DNA of 64,000 nucleotides from Robertmurraya dakarensis (GTDB lineage Bacteria; Bacillota; Bacilli; Bacillales; Cytobacillaceae): positions 1,099,789 to 1,163,788 of the forward strand of contig NZ_LT707409.1 in assembly GCF_900156875.1 (NCBI RefSeq), read 5' to 3'. Below the pieces are notes generated by a model. The model was not told the DNA's origin and did not search any database. It was given only the letters and a program-made list of their open reading frames with translations. Positions 54,072 through 61,755 of the stretch are shown here, in pieces; the stretch's first letter is position 1; each line of letters starts with the position of its first letter. Both the position numbers and the translations under genes were made by a program.

Positions 54072-54221
54072 GTGGCAAAAAGAAAAGCAAATCATGTGCG
54101 GCCGGGAATGAACGCAGCTAGTGCACAAGGTACAGGAGCTGGCTATAACGAAGAGATGGCAAATGAACCACTAACCGAAGCACAAAAACAAAATAACAAA
54201 AAGAGAAAAAAGAATCAATAA
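54072..54221 (+). CDS. sspO: Small acid-soluble spore protein O
   Basis: A 49-aa gene from GTG 54072, behind ATGGAGGTGAGACATAA. Product [20 protein letters not shown], then [28 protein letters not shown], closely follows B. subtilis SspO ([27 protein letters not shown]). Minor SASP of the spore core, divergent from citB as in B. subtilis. There it is co-transcribed with sspP; here a convergent gene and a terminator separate the two. Confidence 0.95.
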   Translation: MAKRKANHVRPGMNAASAQGTGAGYNEEMANEPLTEAQKQNNKKRKKNQ

Positions 54222-54316
54222 ATTCTAAATGCGGAAGCACTGCAGCTGGATATAGAAAAGCGGAAGCACCCTTACGATAAAGCCGGCAATTTTCCACTAC
54301 TGAAAACTGTATATTA

Positions 54317-54348
54317 CAAAAAGAGGGCTTTCAGACCCTCTCTTTTTG
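54317..54348. terminator. Bidirectional terminator after sspO
   Basis: AAAAAGAGGG pairs with CCCTCTCTTTTT (one bulged C) around an 8-base loop. Poly-A and poly-T flanks suit both sspO and the convergent 86-aa gene. Confidence 0.82.
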
Positions 54349-54358
54349 TGATTTATAT

Positions 54359-54619
54359 TTATTCTGTTTGATTTACTTCTGTTACGATTGAGTGTAGATC
54401 TTGTCTGAACTGCTCTAGTCTGCTCCTTTGCGTGTCGGACGCCACCTCAAGAGCATTTTCTATCTGCTGCATGGCCTCATTCACTTCATTCTTTAGATGT
54501 TTCAATTGATGACCATAGCTTGCACTATCTCTTACAATATCTTGATACAGCTCTTGCGCTTCGTTTACCCCCTGCTGTGCTGCTTGAAAAGCTTGTTGCT
54601 TATCCTTATGGTATGGCAT
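54359..54619 (-). CDS. Small coiled-coil hypothetical protein, 86 aa
   Basis: MPYHKDKQQAFQAAQQGVNE, then a long amphipathic helix rich in Glu, Gln and Leu (YQDIVRDSASYGHQLKHLKNEVNEAMQQIENAL). No signal or membrane segment. ATG 54619 is behind AAAGGAGTTTTTGACA. It is inserted between sspO and sspP, which suggests a spore-related protein, but I do not recognise the family. Confidence 0.75.
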   Translation of the reverse strand: MPYHKDKQQAFQAAQQGVNEAQELYQDIVRDSASYGHQLKHLKNEVNEAMQQIENALEVASDTQRSRLEQFRQDLHSIVTEVNQTE

Positions 54620-54728
54620 GTCAAAAACTCCTTTCTAAAGTGTTTACGTTAAATTGTGCAGTGTGCAAATAAAATATTCGGTATAAATCTTTCTTCACAG
54701 CAGCATCTTATGGTTAGGAGGGATTACA

Positions 54729-54872
54729 ATGAATAAAAACGATGGAAAAGATATGCGCAAAAACGCACCAAAAGGAGAAAACTCAGGTCAGCCTGAACCG
54801 CTTAGCGGCTCCAAAAAAGTAAAAAACCGCAACCACACAAGACAAAAAAACAACCAACACCACGACATGTAG
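54729..54872 (+). CDS. sspP: Small acid-soluble spore protein P
   Basis: A 47-aa gene, [20 protein letters not shown], then [20 protein letters not shown] and NNQHHDM, nearly identical in pattern to B. subtilis SspP ([22 protein letters not shown] end). ATG 54729 is behind TTAGGAGGGATTACA. It is separated from sspO by an inverted gene. The 3' end runs into GGTACCTGGTACC and a GTGTCC/GGACAC inverted repeat (54890-54917), perhaps a repeat element. Confidence 0.95.
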   Translation: MNKNDGKDMRKNAPKGENSGQPEPLSGSKKVKNRNHTRQKNNQHHDM

Positions 54873-54930
54873 GTACCTGGTACCGTAAAAGGACGGTGTC
54901 CGTTTGGTATGGACACTGTGATAATACAAA

Positions 54931-54968
54931 GAAGCTGTTGGTCTTGGTTAGATCAACAGCTTCTTTTT
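54931..54968. terminator. Bidirectional terminator of sspP and selA
   Basis: A 13-bp stem (GAAGCTGTTGGTC / GATCAACAGCTTC, one G-T pair) with a 7-base loop is followed by TTTTT on plus. On minus it follows the selA stop and is followed by TTTGTATT. Confidence 0.87.
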
Positions 54969-56378
54969 TCAGCCTATTTTTGCTAGTGTTTGTAGTATCG
55001 TCTGTTCTTCTTCGTTTGTAACGCATCTTAAGTCAAGAATGACTTCATCTTTTTGAATGCGAACGACAATCGCAGTGTCCTCTTCCACCCTTAGTTTTCT
55101 TGCCAAATTCTCTGCTGATAAGTCTTTATGCTTTAGAACAGCCACATATGTAGGGAGTTCCACCTCAGGCATAGTCCCACCTCCTACCTGACTCGTGCTT
55201 TCAGCAATAGCAATGTCATATTGATTGCTAACCTTCGATAATTCAGCCGCAAATTTCTCCGTTCTTTCTTTCATTTCTTCTTTCGTGGTAAGCATGTCTC
55301 CTACAACTGGGATATTCCTAATACCAGATTCCCCTTTTACATACTCAATCAACGTACCCTCCAATGCGGCCAGCGTCATTTTATCAACACGGACAACTCG
55401 CGCCAATTGATTTTTCTTTAATCGGTCAATCAGCGGCTTTTTCCCAACAATAATCCCTGCCTGTGGACCGCCCAGCAGTTTATCTCCACTAAAAGAAACA
55501 ATGTCAACACCCTTCATTAAGACATCCCCGACCACAGGTTCATTTCCAATGCCATGCTTACTGTAATCATAAAGGGCACCGCTGCCCAAATCCTCATAAA
55601 AAACCAGATTTTCATGAGCACTGGATAGATCAGCCAATTCCTCCGAACCGACTGACTTCGTAAAACCAATTACTTTGAAATTACTTGTGTGGACTTTCAT
55701 CACCATTCCGGTATTTTCGGAAATAGCTCGTTCATAATCATAAAGATGGGTTTTATTTGTAGTACCAATCTCAACAAGCTTTGCTCCGCTTTCCTCCATA
55801 ATAGATGAAATCCGAAAAGACCCGCCTATTTCAACAAGCTCTCCTCTAGAGACAATGACCTCTTTATCATAAGCTAACTCTCGCAGTATTAAATAAACCG
55901 CAGCGGCATTATTGTTCACGACCATTGCCGCCTCAGCTCCGGTAATCTCTTTAATAAGAGATTCTACATGTGAATGACGGGAGCCGCGCTCCCCTTCTTG
56001 GAGCTTATATTCTAAATTAGAATAAGACTCTGCCGTTTCCACCACATGTTTTATGGCCATTTTACTCATCCTGGCCCGCCCAAGGTTTGTATGTAAAATC
56101 GTGCCGGTGCCGTTTATTACTTTTTTTAATGTAAATTGAAATTGATGTTTAAGCCTCTCTTTAATGTTTTCAAAAAGATAGGAAAGAAATTCTTCATCTC
56201 CTGGAGAAGGTCCAGTATATTGTGCATGTAGTATATCTTCACGAATTTCATCAATCACCGCTTTAACATGCGCCGTCAGTTTCAATTGATCCAATCCATA
56301 TTTATATATAAGCGTGCTATACCTTTCATCCCTTTGCAGCTCATGCACAGGGGGAATATAGCGAAGCATCTGTTTCAT
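54969..56378 (-). CDS. selA: L-seryl-tRNA(Sec) selenium transferase
   Basis: PLP enzyme of 469 aa that turns seryl-tRNA(Sec) into selenocysteinyl-tRNA(Sec) using selenophosphate. Motifs: INGTGTILHTNLGRARMS (about 90-107), NLEYKLQEGERGSRHSH, NNNAAAVYLIL, and the PLP-Lys region SFSGDKLLGGPQAGIIVG. ATG 56378 is behind GGAGGATTTTTA. In most bacteria selA is followed by selB; here it stands alone between sspP and cotM, so selB must be elsewhere. Its presence shows that the TGA-containing genes in this window can be read as selenoproteins. Confidence 0.96.
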   Translation of the reverse strand: MKQMLRYIPPVHELQRDERYSTLIYKYGLDQLKLTAHVKAVIDEIREDILHAQYTGPSPGDEEFLSYLFENIKERLKHQFQFTLKKVINGTGTILHTNLGRARMSKMAIKHVVETAESYSNLEYKLQEGERGSRHSHVESLIKEITGAEAAMVVNNNAAAVYLILRELAYDKEVIVSRGELVEIGGSFRISSIMEESGAKLVEIGTTNKTHLYDYERAISENTGMVMKVHTSNFKVIGFTKSVGSEELADLSSAHENLVFYEDLGSGALYDYSKHGIGNEPVVGDVLMKGVDIVSFSGDKLLGGPQAGIIVGKKPLIDRLKKNQLARVVRVDKMTLAALEGTLIEYVKGESGIRNIPVVGDMLTTKEEMKERTEKFAAELSKVSNQYDIAIAESTSQVGGGTMPEVELPTYVAVLKHKDLSAENLARKLRVEEDTAIVVRIQKDEVILDLRCVTNEEEQTILQTLAKIG

Positions 56379-56524
56379 TAAAAATCCTCCATCCCAAGCT
56401 TTTACCGGTCCATTATACCACTTTCTTCACCATTTAAGAGAGTGTGAATAGAATGTTACAAGCATTCGAACTCTATCTTCATTTTACATTATGGCCAAAA
56501 AAATCAAAAAAGGGGTAAGGGTCA

Positions 56525-56920
56525 ATGATGGCTAGTTTAAACGAGGATTCTTTGTTTGATGGTAATGAAGTTGAAAAATGGCTAAGAAAATTATACTTAG
56601 ATCCACTAACTTCCTATTTAGATCAGACCATTTTTCGAATCGATATCTTTGAGACAGAACAGGAATATATATTAGAGGCACTTTTGTCAGACTACCAATG
56701 CAAGGATATCAGTGTTTATATAGAAGATGGTCAAATCAAAATAGAGGCCGTTAACACAGACCTTTCTGAGGAAGGTAAAAAAGCAAGGACCATCGACTTT
56801 CCTTTTAAAGTCATCGAAAAAGATGTAACCGCCACTTTTTCTGATGGGATATTAGAGATATTTATCTCGAAGATTAAGAAAGGCTCAGGAAAAAATCGAT
56901 TTATTTCCGTTCTAATATAG
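56525..56920 (+). CDS. cotM: Spore coat protein CotM (Hsp20/alpha-crystallin-like)
   Basis: Protein of 131 aa with an alpha-crystallin-like domain: PLTSYLDQTIFRIDIFETEQEYILEALLSDYQCKDISVYIEDGQIKIEA, then the C-terminal GILEIFISK strand. It resembles B. subtilis CotM (EVEKWLRKLYLDPL parallels DEWLRQFFEDPF) and lies on the far side of sspP, as there. CotM is a SigK-controlled outer-coat protein. ATG 56525 and 56528 are both possible, behind GGGGTAAGGGTCA. Confidence 0.87.
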   Translation: MMASLNEDSLFDGNEVEKWLRKLYLDPLTSYLDQTIFRIDIFETEQEYILEALLSDYQCKDISVYIEDGQIKIEAVNTDLSEEGKKARTIDFPFKVIEKDVTATFSDGILEIFISKIKKGSGKNRFISVLI

Positions 56921-56949
56921 CTGCTATACTATTTTTATTCTAAATAAAT

Positions 56950-56992
56950 AAGGATAGATAAAAGCTAATCATTCCGGCTTTTATCTATCCTT
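56950..56992. terminator. Strong bidirectional terminator
   Basis: A 16-bp perfect stem (AAGGATAGATAAAAGC / GCTTTTATCTATCCTT) with an 11-base loop lies between convergent cotM and the DinB-family gene. Confidence 0.9.
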
Positions 56993-57027
56993 TTATGTTA
57001 TTTATCTCGGTTAGTTCCCCGGTTGTA

Positions 57028-57492
57028 TCACATATTCGGCGGGTCAATCCCCTGCAGCCTTAAGAGTGCATTGACCTGACCTAAATGATACACCTCGTGA
57101 TCGAAGACTCGATGGATAATCCACCCAATTGATGGATTTTCAATCGGTTCCCCGCGGAAGCCCTCCGATGGAATGGTACGAGTCTCATCAAGAACGGTAA
57201 TTGGATTTTCTTGCAAATATGCTAAGGTTCTGCCTCTTGTTTCGTTAAGATAGTCTAGAATACTATCAATATCTTGAAGCTCTTTTCGTCTTTTAGGCGT
57301 CATATTCTCTCCCAGAATGACCGTCTGGAGAAACCAATCCTCTGCCTGAGCAATATGCCTTAATAAGAATCCGATACTGTTTTTAGAACCTTCCGGAGTC
57401 CATTCCAATTGTTCAGATGTAATTCCACCATATGCTGAGAAAAACTTATCTCTCAAATCATTCACAAAATAAAATCGTTCGATTGCTTTCAA
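57028..57492 (-). CDS. DinB-family four-helix metalloprotein
   Basis: Protein of 154 aa with the DinB/YfiT fold. The metal His triad is visible: LLRHIAQAEDWF (about 47), and two in RVFDHEVYHLGQVNALL (about 135-139). The family holds thiol-transferases (bacillithiol or mycothiol type) and stress-induced proteins; no substrate can be assigned. ATG 57492 is behind AGGAGGTGACATAG. Monocistronic and convergent with cotM. Confidence 0.88.
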   Translation of the reverse strand: MKAIERFYFVNDLRDKFFSAYGGITSEQLEWTPEGSKNSIGFLLRHIAQAEDWFLQTVILGENMTPKRRKELQDIDSILDYLNETRGRTLAYLQENPITVLDETRTIPSEGFRGEPIENPSIGWIIHRVFDHEVYHLGQVNALLRLQGIDPPNM

Positions 57493-57578
57493 CTATGTCA
57501 CCTCCTGTATATATTAGTTTAACTATTCTGTATATTTTAGAGAAAATCCTGCTATTACTATAAAAAATGGTAGTTAGC

Positions 57579-57776
57579 TTAGTTTCCTATCGTCTGATTT
57601 GGATTCTTCGAATGTACATTTATCACTCTTGTGCACTTTTCTTTTCTTCTCTTTCGTTTTTCCTTCTTCATCCTGCTTCTGCTTTCAGATTGAATAAACA
57701 AATACGTCAAATAAGATTTTAATTCGAACCGATCGCCTTCAATAAAGTGATTTAATAAATGCTTATTCTCCACCAA
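57579..57776 (-). CDS. Possible small basic protein, 65 aa
   Basis: An open frame from GTG 57776, behind GGTGAGGATTTG. The product begins MVENKHLLNHFIEGDRFELKS and contains a very basic stretch (SRSRMKKEKRKRRKEKC). It lies downstream of a cre-containing promoter and a 19-codon micro-ORF, so it could be the second cistron of that transcript. No family recognised and no strong terminator follows. It may be a chance frame. Confidence 0.38.
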   Translation of the reverse strand: MVENKHLLNHFIEGDRFELKSYLTYLFIQSESRSRMKKEKRKRRKEKCTRVINVHSKNPNQTIGN

Positions 57777-57853
57777 ATCCTCACCACCTCTGCTTAATTA
57801 TTATCCCGTATTCCTTTAGCATTACGCTTTACACTTTATATTCTCTATCTCTA

Positions 57854-57913
57854 CTAATCTATAAAAAAGTAAGTACTGGCCCCGACCATCGCCATGTACC
57901 GTGACAGCCACAC
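57854..57913 (-). CDS. Possible 19-aa micro-ORF
   Basis: GTG 57913 lies exactly 7 bases behind GGAGG (57921-57925). The frame encodes MWLSRYMAMVGASTYFFID and stops at TAG 57854. The DNA here (57876-57930) is markedly more GC-rich than its surroundings. A promoter with a cre site lies 20-48 bases upstream. It may be a leader peptide, a small hydrophobic peptide, or part of a structured RNA. Function unknown. Confidence 0.42.
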   Translation of the reverse strand: MWLSRYMAMVGASTYFFID

Positions 57914-57932
57914 GCGCCGTCCTCCTAAGTAC

Positions 57933-57961
57933 ATTCTAATTGAAAACGCTTTCAGTTTCAA
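57933..57961 (-). promoter_or_regulatory. SigA-type promoter with CcpA cre site in the spacer
   Basis: On the minus strand TTGAAA (57956-57961) and TAGAAT (57933-57938) are separated by 17 bases. The spacer contains TGAAAACGCTTTCA (57941-57954, plus-strand reading), a full match to the cre consensus TGWNANCGNTNWCA. This predicts carbon catabolite repression of whatever lies to the left. Confidence 0.68.
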
Positions 57962-58032
57962 TGAGTTCTTTGCATCAAGTTTCGACATTTTCATACTTTA
58001 ACAACGTTGTTATGTTACAAATGTTATTTAAT

Positions 58033-58071
58033 CAAAACGCTAACCATGACTGTCAGTATGACTGGTTAGCG
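58033..58071 (-). terminator. Terminator of the SelW-like gene
   Basis: On the minus strand CGCTAACCA pairs with TGGTTAGCG around a 16-base loop that can pair further, followed by TTTTGATT. It lies 27 bases after the selW stop. Confidence 0.8.
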
Positions 58072-58097
58072 CTGTCTTGTTCAATTCTTAAAAAACA

Positions 58098-58337
58098 CTA
58101 TAAGGCTTCCATCTTTTCGATGATTTCCTTATTTTTTGGAAAAAGCCCAGTATCATCCTTGGAATAAATCTTGTCTCCATTCACTGTGACTTCAAATATC
58201 CCTCCAGTACCTGGTGTCAAGATCATATTCTTAATGTCGGTACGAAAATGGGTAAACAAATCCTCCGCGAGACTCGCGGCCTTTGGTGCATAGTTTCATT
58301 GCATACAGAATTCTACTGTTACCTCATAAGCTTTCAT
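58098..58337 (-). CDS. SelW/Rdx-family selenoprotein (CxxU, in-frame TGA = Sec14)
   Basis: A 79-codon gene interrupted by TGA at codon 14 (58296-58298). It reads MKAYEVTVEFCMQ-U-NYAPKAASLAEDL, then DIKNMILTPGTGGIFEVTVNGDKIYSK and DTGLFPKNKEIIEKM. The CMQU motif sits at the Rdx-family redox site (CxxU or CxxC), and TPGTGGIFEVxVNG matches the family's second conserved strand. This is the SelW-like fold of small thioredoxin-like selenoproteins, probably redox-active. ATG 58337 lies 8 bases behind AAGGAGG; ATG 58341 is out of frame. It is divergent from selD. Missed by normal gene calling because of the TGA. Confidence 0.88.
58265..58279 (-). promoter_or_regulatory. Candidate bacterial SECIS of the SelW-like gene
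   Basis: On the minus strand, 17-31 nt after the TGA, CCGCGA pairs perfectly with TCGCGG around loop GTC. The loop begins with the GU that SelB recognises in known bacterial SECIS elements, at a typical distance from the UGA. Confidence 0.68.
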
Positions 58338-58380
58338 TCATGGTGCCTCCTTCGAAAGTTGTCTTCAGTTATACAAGGTT

Positions 58381-58408
58381 ATTGTAGTATACATTCAATT
58401 CTTTTCAA
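58381..58408 (-). promoter_or_regulatory. Promoter of the SelW-like gene
   Basis: On the minus strand TTGAAA (58403-58408) and TACAAT (58381-58386) are separated by 16 bases, 44 bases before the ATG. The divergent selD promoter may use TATACT at 58451-58456, for which I see no good -35. Confidence 0.55.
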
Positions 58409-58477
58409 AGTAACTAGCATGTTAGAAATGATTTTCATTTCTTTTATGTGTATACTGATTTATGGAGGTGAGCTCTG

Positions 58478-59530
58478 TTGAGTGAACATGAAAAAATTCG
58501 ACTTACATCGTTATCAACAAAAGCTGGCTGAGGCTGTAAAATTGGTCCAGAGGACTTAACTCAGGTTCTGAGTTTATTACCAAAACATGACCCTGTTCCC
58601 GAATTGCTTGTAGGCCATGAAACATCTGATGACGGCGGAGTCTATCAATTAACCGATACAATTGCACTTGTACAAACACTAGATTTCTTCACACCGATTG
58701 TGGATGATCCATATATGTTTGGGCAGATCGCTGCCGCAAATGCACTAAGTGACGTTTTTGCGATGGGCGGCACACCAAAAACGGTGATGAATATAGTTGC
58801 GTATCCTGTTAAAAAGCTTGGAGCTGAAATTTTAGCAGAAATTTTGAAGGGTGCAGGAGATAAAGTACACGAAGCCGGGGCTGTTACCATTGGCGGACAT
58901 TCCATAGACGATCAAGAACCAAAGTTTGGTTTATCAGTTACTGGCGTAGTCCACCCAGATAAGGTTTGGAAAAATGTTGGGGCTAGACCTGGAGATGTAT
59001 TAGTTTTAACTAAACCGATTGGCGTTGGAATTATGACTACAGGAATTAAGCGTCAAGCCGTGACAGCAGAACAGGAAAAAGTGGTTACTGAAGTAATGGC
59101 TGCGTTAAATCGTAAAGCTGCTGAAGCACTCCACAACTATTCTCCGAATGCCGTTACGGATATTACTGGTTTTGGATTGTTAGGCCACGGCAGTGAAATG
59201 GCTAGAGGCAGTAATGTAAGCTTTGAAATTTCCTACGAAGATGTACCGATGTTAGATGGAACAAATGAATTAGCCAAGAACGGTGTAGTTCCAGGCGGCT
59301 CAAAATCAAACCACAAATGGTTGGAAAACGACATCAATTACGAAGATATCAGCCCTGAAGAGCAACTTATCCTATGTGACGCCGTTACATCAGGCGGTTT
59401 GTTCGTATCTCTTTCTGAGCAAGAAGCGAAGCAATATGTTGCTGACCTTCATCAGCAAGGAATTAAAGATGCTGCAATCATCGGAAAAGTTACAGAGAAA
59501 AGAGACAAGCTTATTTTTGTAAAAAGGTAA
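58478..59530 (+). CDS. selD: Selenophosphate synthetase (Sec-containing SelD)
   Basis: Enzyme of 350 aa that makes selenophosphate from selenide and ATP. The start is TTG 58478, 7 bases behind GGAGGTG. Codon 18 is TGA (58529-58531): LSTKAG-U-GCKIGPEDL, exactly where SelD has its catalytic Cys or Sec before the essential Lys (U-G-C-K). Then HETSDDGGVYQLTDT, VGAxxxLSDVFAMGG-type DQIAAANALSDVFAMGG (here GQIAAANALSDVFAMGG), and TDITGFGLLGHGSEM follow. An ORF from 58604 alone would lack the active site. Selenoprotein SelD is known in Sec-decoding bacteria and makes Sec synthesis self-dependent. It lies divergent to the SelW-like gene. Confidence 0.96.
58558..58574 (+). promoter_or_regulatory. Candidate bacterial SECIS of selD
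   Basis: A 7-bp perfect stem (AACTCAG / CTGAGTT) with loop GTT lies 27-43 nt after the TGA. The loop starts with GU, and the spacing is within the range of known bacterial elements though at its far end. Confidence 0.62.
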
Positions 59531-59556
59531 AATCCCCTGTGATTTTACCTTTTTTA
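59526..59556 (+). terminator. Terminator of selD
   Basis: A 9-bp perfect stem (GGTAAAATC / GATTTTACC) with a 6-base loop is followed by TTTTTTACT; the stem includes the selD stop codon. Confidence 0.88.
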
Positions 59557-59561
59557 CTAAT

Positions 59562-59595
59562 TAAAAATAGAAGCAACCATGCAACAGTTGCTTCT
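59562..59595 (-). terminator. Terminator of psuK-psuG
   Basis: A 9-bp perfect stem (minus strand AGAAGCAAC / GTTGCTTCT) with a 9-base loop is followed by ATTTTTAA, 11 bases after the psuG stop. Confidence 0.87.
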
Positions 59596-59606
59596 ACCAT
59601 CATTCA

Positions 59607-60521
59607 TTACTTCATTCCATATAAACTAACTGCAATTTTCGCTCCTACTACAGCGTTATTCTTTACCAATTCAATATTGGCGTCGAGACTTTTCCCTTCA
59701 GTCAGTTCTTTTACTTTTGCTAGTAAAAACGGAGTAGTATCCTTGCCGTGAATGTGATTCTCCTCTGCCTCTTTAAGAGCTGATTGAATGACACCAGTAA
59801 TCATACTTTCTTCCATCGCATGTTCTTCTGGAATAGGATTAGCAATGACAGCTCCGCCTTTTAAATTCAAATCCCATTTTGCTTTTAACGTTGCAGCAAC
59901 AGTTTCTGGGTTATCAGCACGGAAGTTAACGTCAAATTCACTTGTTCTCGTATAGAATGCTGGAAGTACATCTGTTCCATAGCCAATTAGCGGTACACCC
60001 TTTGTTTCCAAATACTCCATTGTCAGCCCTAAATCTAGAATAGACTTCGCACCAGCACAAATGACGGCAACATTAGTATTTGCTAACTCCTCTAGATCAG
60101 CGGAAATATCCATTGTTGTTTCAGCCCCGCGGTGAACACCGCCGATTCCGCCTGTTACGAAGATTCGAATATCTGCAAGATCTGCACAAATCATTGTAGC
60201 AGCGACAGTTGTTGCACCATTTTTCTTTGTAGCGAGTAAATAAGGAATATCTCTGCGGGAAGCTTTTGCAACCTCGGTATTTTTCCCAAGCATTTCAAGC
60301 TCCTCATCTGATAAGCCGATCTTTATTTTCCCTTCTAAAATCGCAATCGTAGCTGGTACTGCCCCATTGTCGCGAATAATTTGTTCGACTTCGCGGGCAG
60401 TTTTAACATTTTGCGGGTACGGCATTCCATGTGAAATGATCGTAGATTCCAATGCCACAATCGGTTTTCCTTGTTCCTTCGCTGCACGTACTTCTTCTGA
60501 TAATGTGATATATTCTTTCAT
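59607..60521 (-). CDS. psuG: Pseudouridine-5'-phosphate glycosidase
   Basis: Enzyme of 304 aa that splits pseudouridine 5'-phosphate to uracil and ribose 5-phosphate. Family motifs: [17 protein letters not shown] (catalytic Glu region, about 23-39), [33 protein letters not shown], and [12 protein letters not shown]. Its ATG overlaps the psuK stop by 4 bases with AATTATC as spacer, so the two are translationally coupled. Together they salvage pseudouridine from RNA turnover. Confidence 0.95.
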   Translation of the reverse strand: MKEYITLSEEVRAAKEQGKPIVALESTIISHGMPYPQNVKTAREVEQIIRDNGAVPATIAILEGKIKIGLSDEELEMLGKNTEVAKASRRDIPYLLATKKNGATTVAATMICADLADIRIFVTGGIGGVHRGAETTMDISADLEELANTNVAVICAGAKSILDLGLTMEYLETKGVPLIGYGTDVLPAFYTRTSEFDVNFRADNPETVAATLKAKWDLNLKGGAVIANPIPEEHAMEESMITGVIQSALKEAEENHIHGKDTTPFLLAKVKELTEGKSLDANIELVKNNAVVGAKIAVSLYGMK

Positions 60522-61627
60522 GATAATTCCTCCATGTCTTTTTGTAATTGTGTTGCTGTTAAATCCTCTCGAACGGTAAATGGCGAATGAAGTGTTTTAT
60601 AGGCATTGACGATCCCTGCTTTGCCGATTTCCTTTAAAGCGTTCCCTTCCAGCCAAGAAAAAATCACCCCTGAACTGAAAGCATCACCCGCACCAGTTAC
60701 ATCAATAATTTGATCGGACTTAATCGCAGGAATATGAAAAACACCTTCTTCTTTATTTCCGATCATCACACCGTCTGCTCCCTTTGTAATGACAACATTG
60801 GATATACCAAGTGACAGCCATTTCTCAACAAATTCTCTCCACTCAGACTCGGTTTTTATTTCTTGTTGAAAAAACGTTTCTGATTCGTCCCGGTTTGTAA
60901 TTAACCAAGTCACACCCGTTAAGTCATCAGGAAGCCTAGCCATTTTCGGTGATGAAACAGGGATAAAAATCAATGGTCTATCGTGTTTTTTGGCAAAATA
61001 ACAAAGAGTTTGCAGCGCCTCTTTTGGGCAATTCAAATCAGCAATGATGCATTTAGCATGTTTCAATAAGCTTTCATGGCTTAGTATAAGTTCTGGTGTA
61101 ATATACTCGTACACTTCCATATCTGCTAAAGCAATAACCATGTCACCATTCTCATCCAGTACAGCTGAATAAGATCCTGTTGAATGGTCCGGACTTGGAA
61201 TAACCTTTTCAAGATTCATGTATAAGGAAGAGGAATCCTCTATGAATTTCCATTCCGAATCTGCGCCGCATTTTGTTAAAAGTGTCACATCCATCCCAAG
61301 GCGCCCGAGGTTCTCAGCAATATTTCGTGCGACCCCTCCTACACTTTGTGAAGATTTGACAGGATTAGATGTTCCAAGCATTGTCTTTTCTTTTAAGAAA
61401 AATTTTCGGTCAACATTCGCCCCGCCAATACAGACAATTTGTTCAGAATCATTCAGGATATAGGCTCGTCCAACGATCAAGCCTTTTTTCGTCAAACCAG
61501 AAATCATATTCGCAATCGATGGGCGCGACAAACCCAATATTTCTGCTAGTTCTTGCTGAGATATGAATGGATTTTCACGAATAAGATTGATCAGAGTCGT
61601 TTCCTTTCCTGACAACTTCTCAGGCAC
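60518..61627 (-). CDS. psuK: Pseudouridine kinase with N-terminal HTH (PfkB family)
   Basis: Carbohydrate-kinase-like enzyme of 369 aa. Residues 1-60 form a winged HTH ([34 protein letters not shown]), which is also seen in YeiC/PsuK-type fusions. The PfkB domain follows: [28 protein letters not shown], and the ATP/catalytic motif [20 protein letters not shown] 61627 is 6 bases behind GAGGGGT; the in-frame TTG 61642 precedes that site. The HTH suggests the kinase may regulate its own operon. It phosphorylates pseudouridine for PsuG. Confidence 0.92.
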   Translation of the reverse strand: MPEKLSGKETTLINLIRENPFISQQELAEILGLSRPSIANMISGLTKKGLIVGRAYILNDSEQIVCIGGANVDRKFFLKEKTMLGTSNPVKSSQSVGGVARNIAENLGRLGMDVTLLTKCGADSEWKFIEDSSSLYMNLEKVIPSPDHSTGSYSAVLDENGDMVIALADMEVYEYITPELILSHESLLKHAKCIIADLNCPKEALQTLCYFAKKHDRPLIFIPVSSPKMARLPDDLTGVTWLITNRDESETFFQQEIKTESEWREFVEKWLSLGISNVVITKGADGVMIGNKEEGVFHIPAIKSDQIIDVTGAGDAFSSGVIFSWLEGNALKEIGKAGIVNAYKTLHSPFTVREDLTATQLQKDMEELS

Positions 61628-61721
61628 AGTTTCACCCCTCAAACTTTTGTTTAATTTTAAACTTATGTTTATATCTTACTTCGTTTTATTTAGTTTGTCC
61701 ATCTAATATGTTTTTCTACAA

Positions 61722-61755
61722 AACAAAAAAACAAGCTTTAGAAACGCAGCTTGTT
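61722..61755 (-). terminator. Terminator of kbl-tdh
   Basis: An 8-bp perfect stem (minus strand AACAAGCT / AGCTTGTT) with a 10-base loop is followed by TTTTTTG; the stem overlaps the tdh stop codon. Confidence 0.82.

Noticed and set aside
57876..57930. GC-rich islet as tRNA-Sec or another tRNA
   Set aside because: No T-loop (GGTTCRANYCC-type) or acceptor pairing could be drawn, and the length is too short for tRNA-Sec.
57940..58167. Plus-strand 75-aa frame across the cre site and selW end
   Set aside because: It overlaps the selW terminator and stop on the opposite strand, and has no ribosome-binding site or recognisable protein pattern.
58604..59530. selD starting at the internal ATG/TTG near 58604
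   Set aside because: That start removes the catalytic Cys/Sec and Lys region; the longer TTG 58478 frame with one TGA restores full family length.
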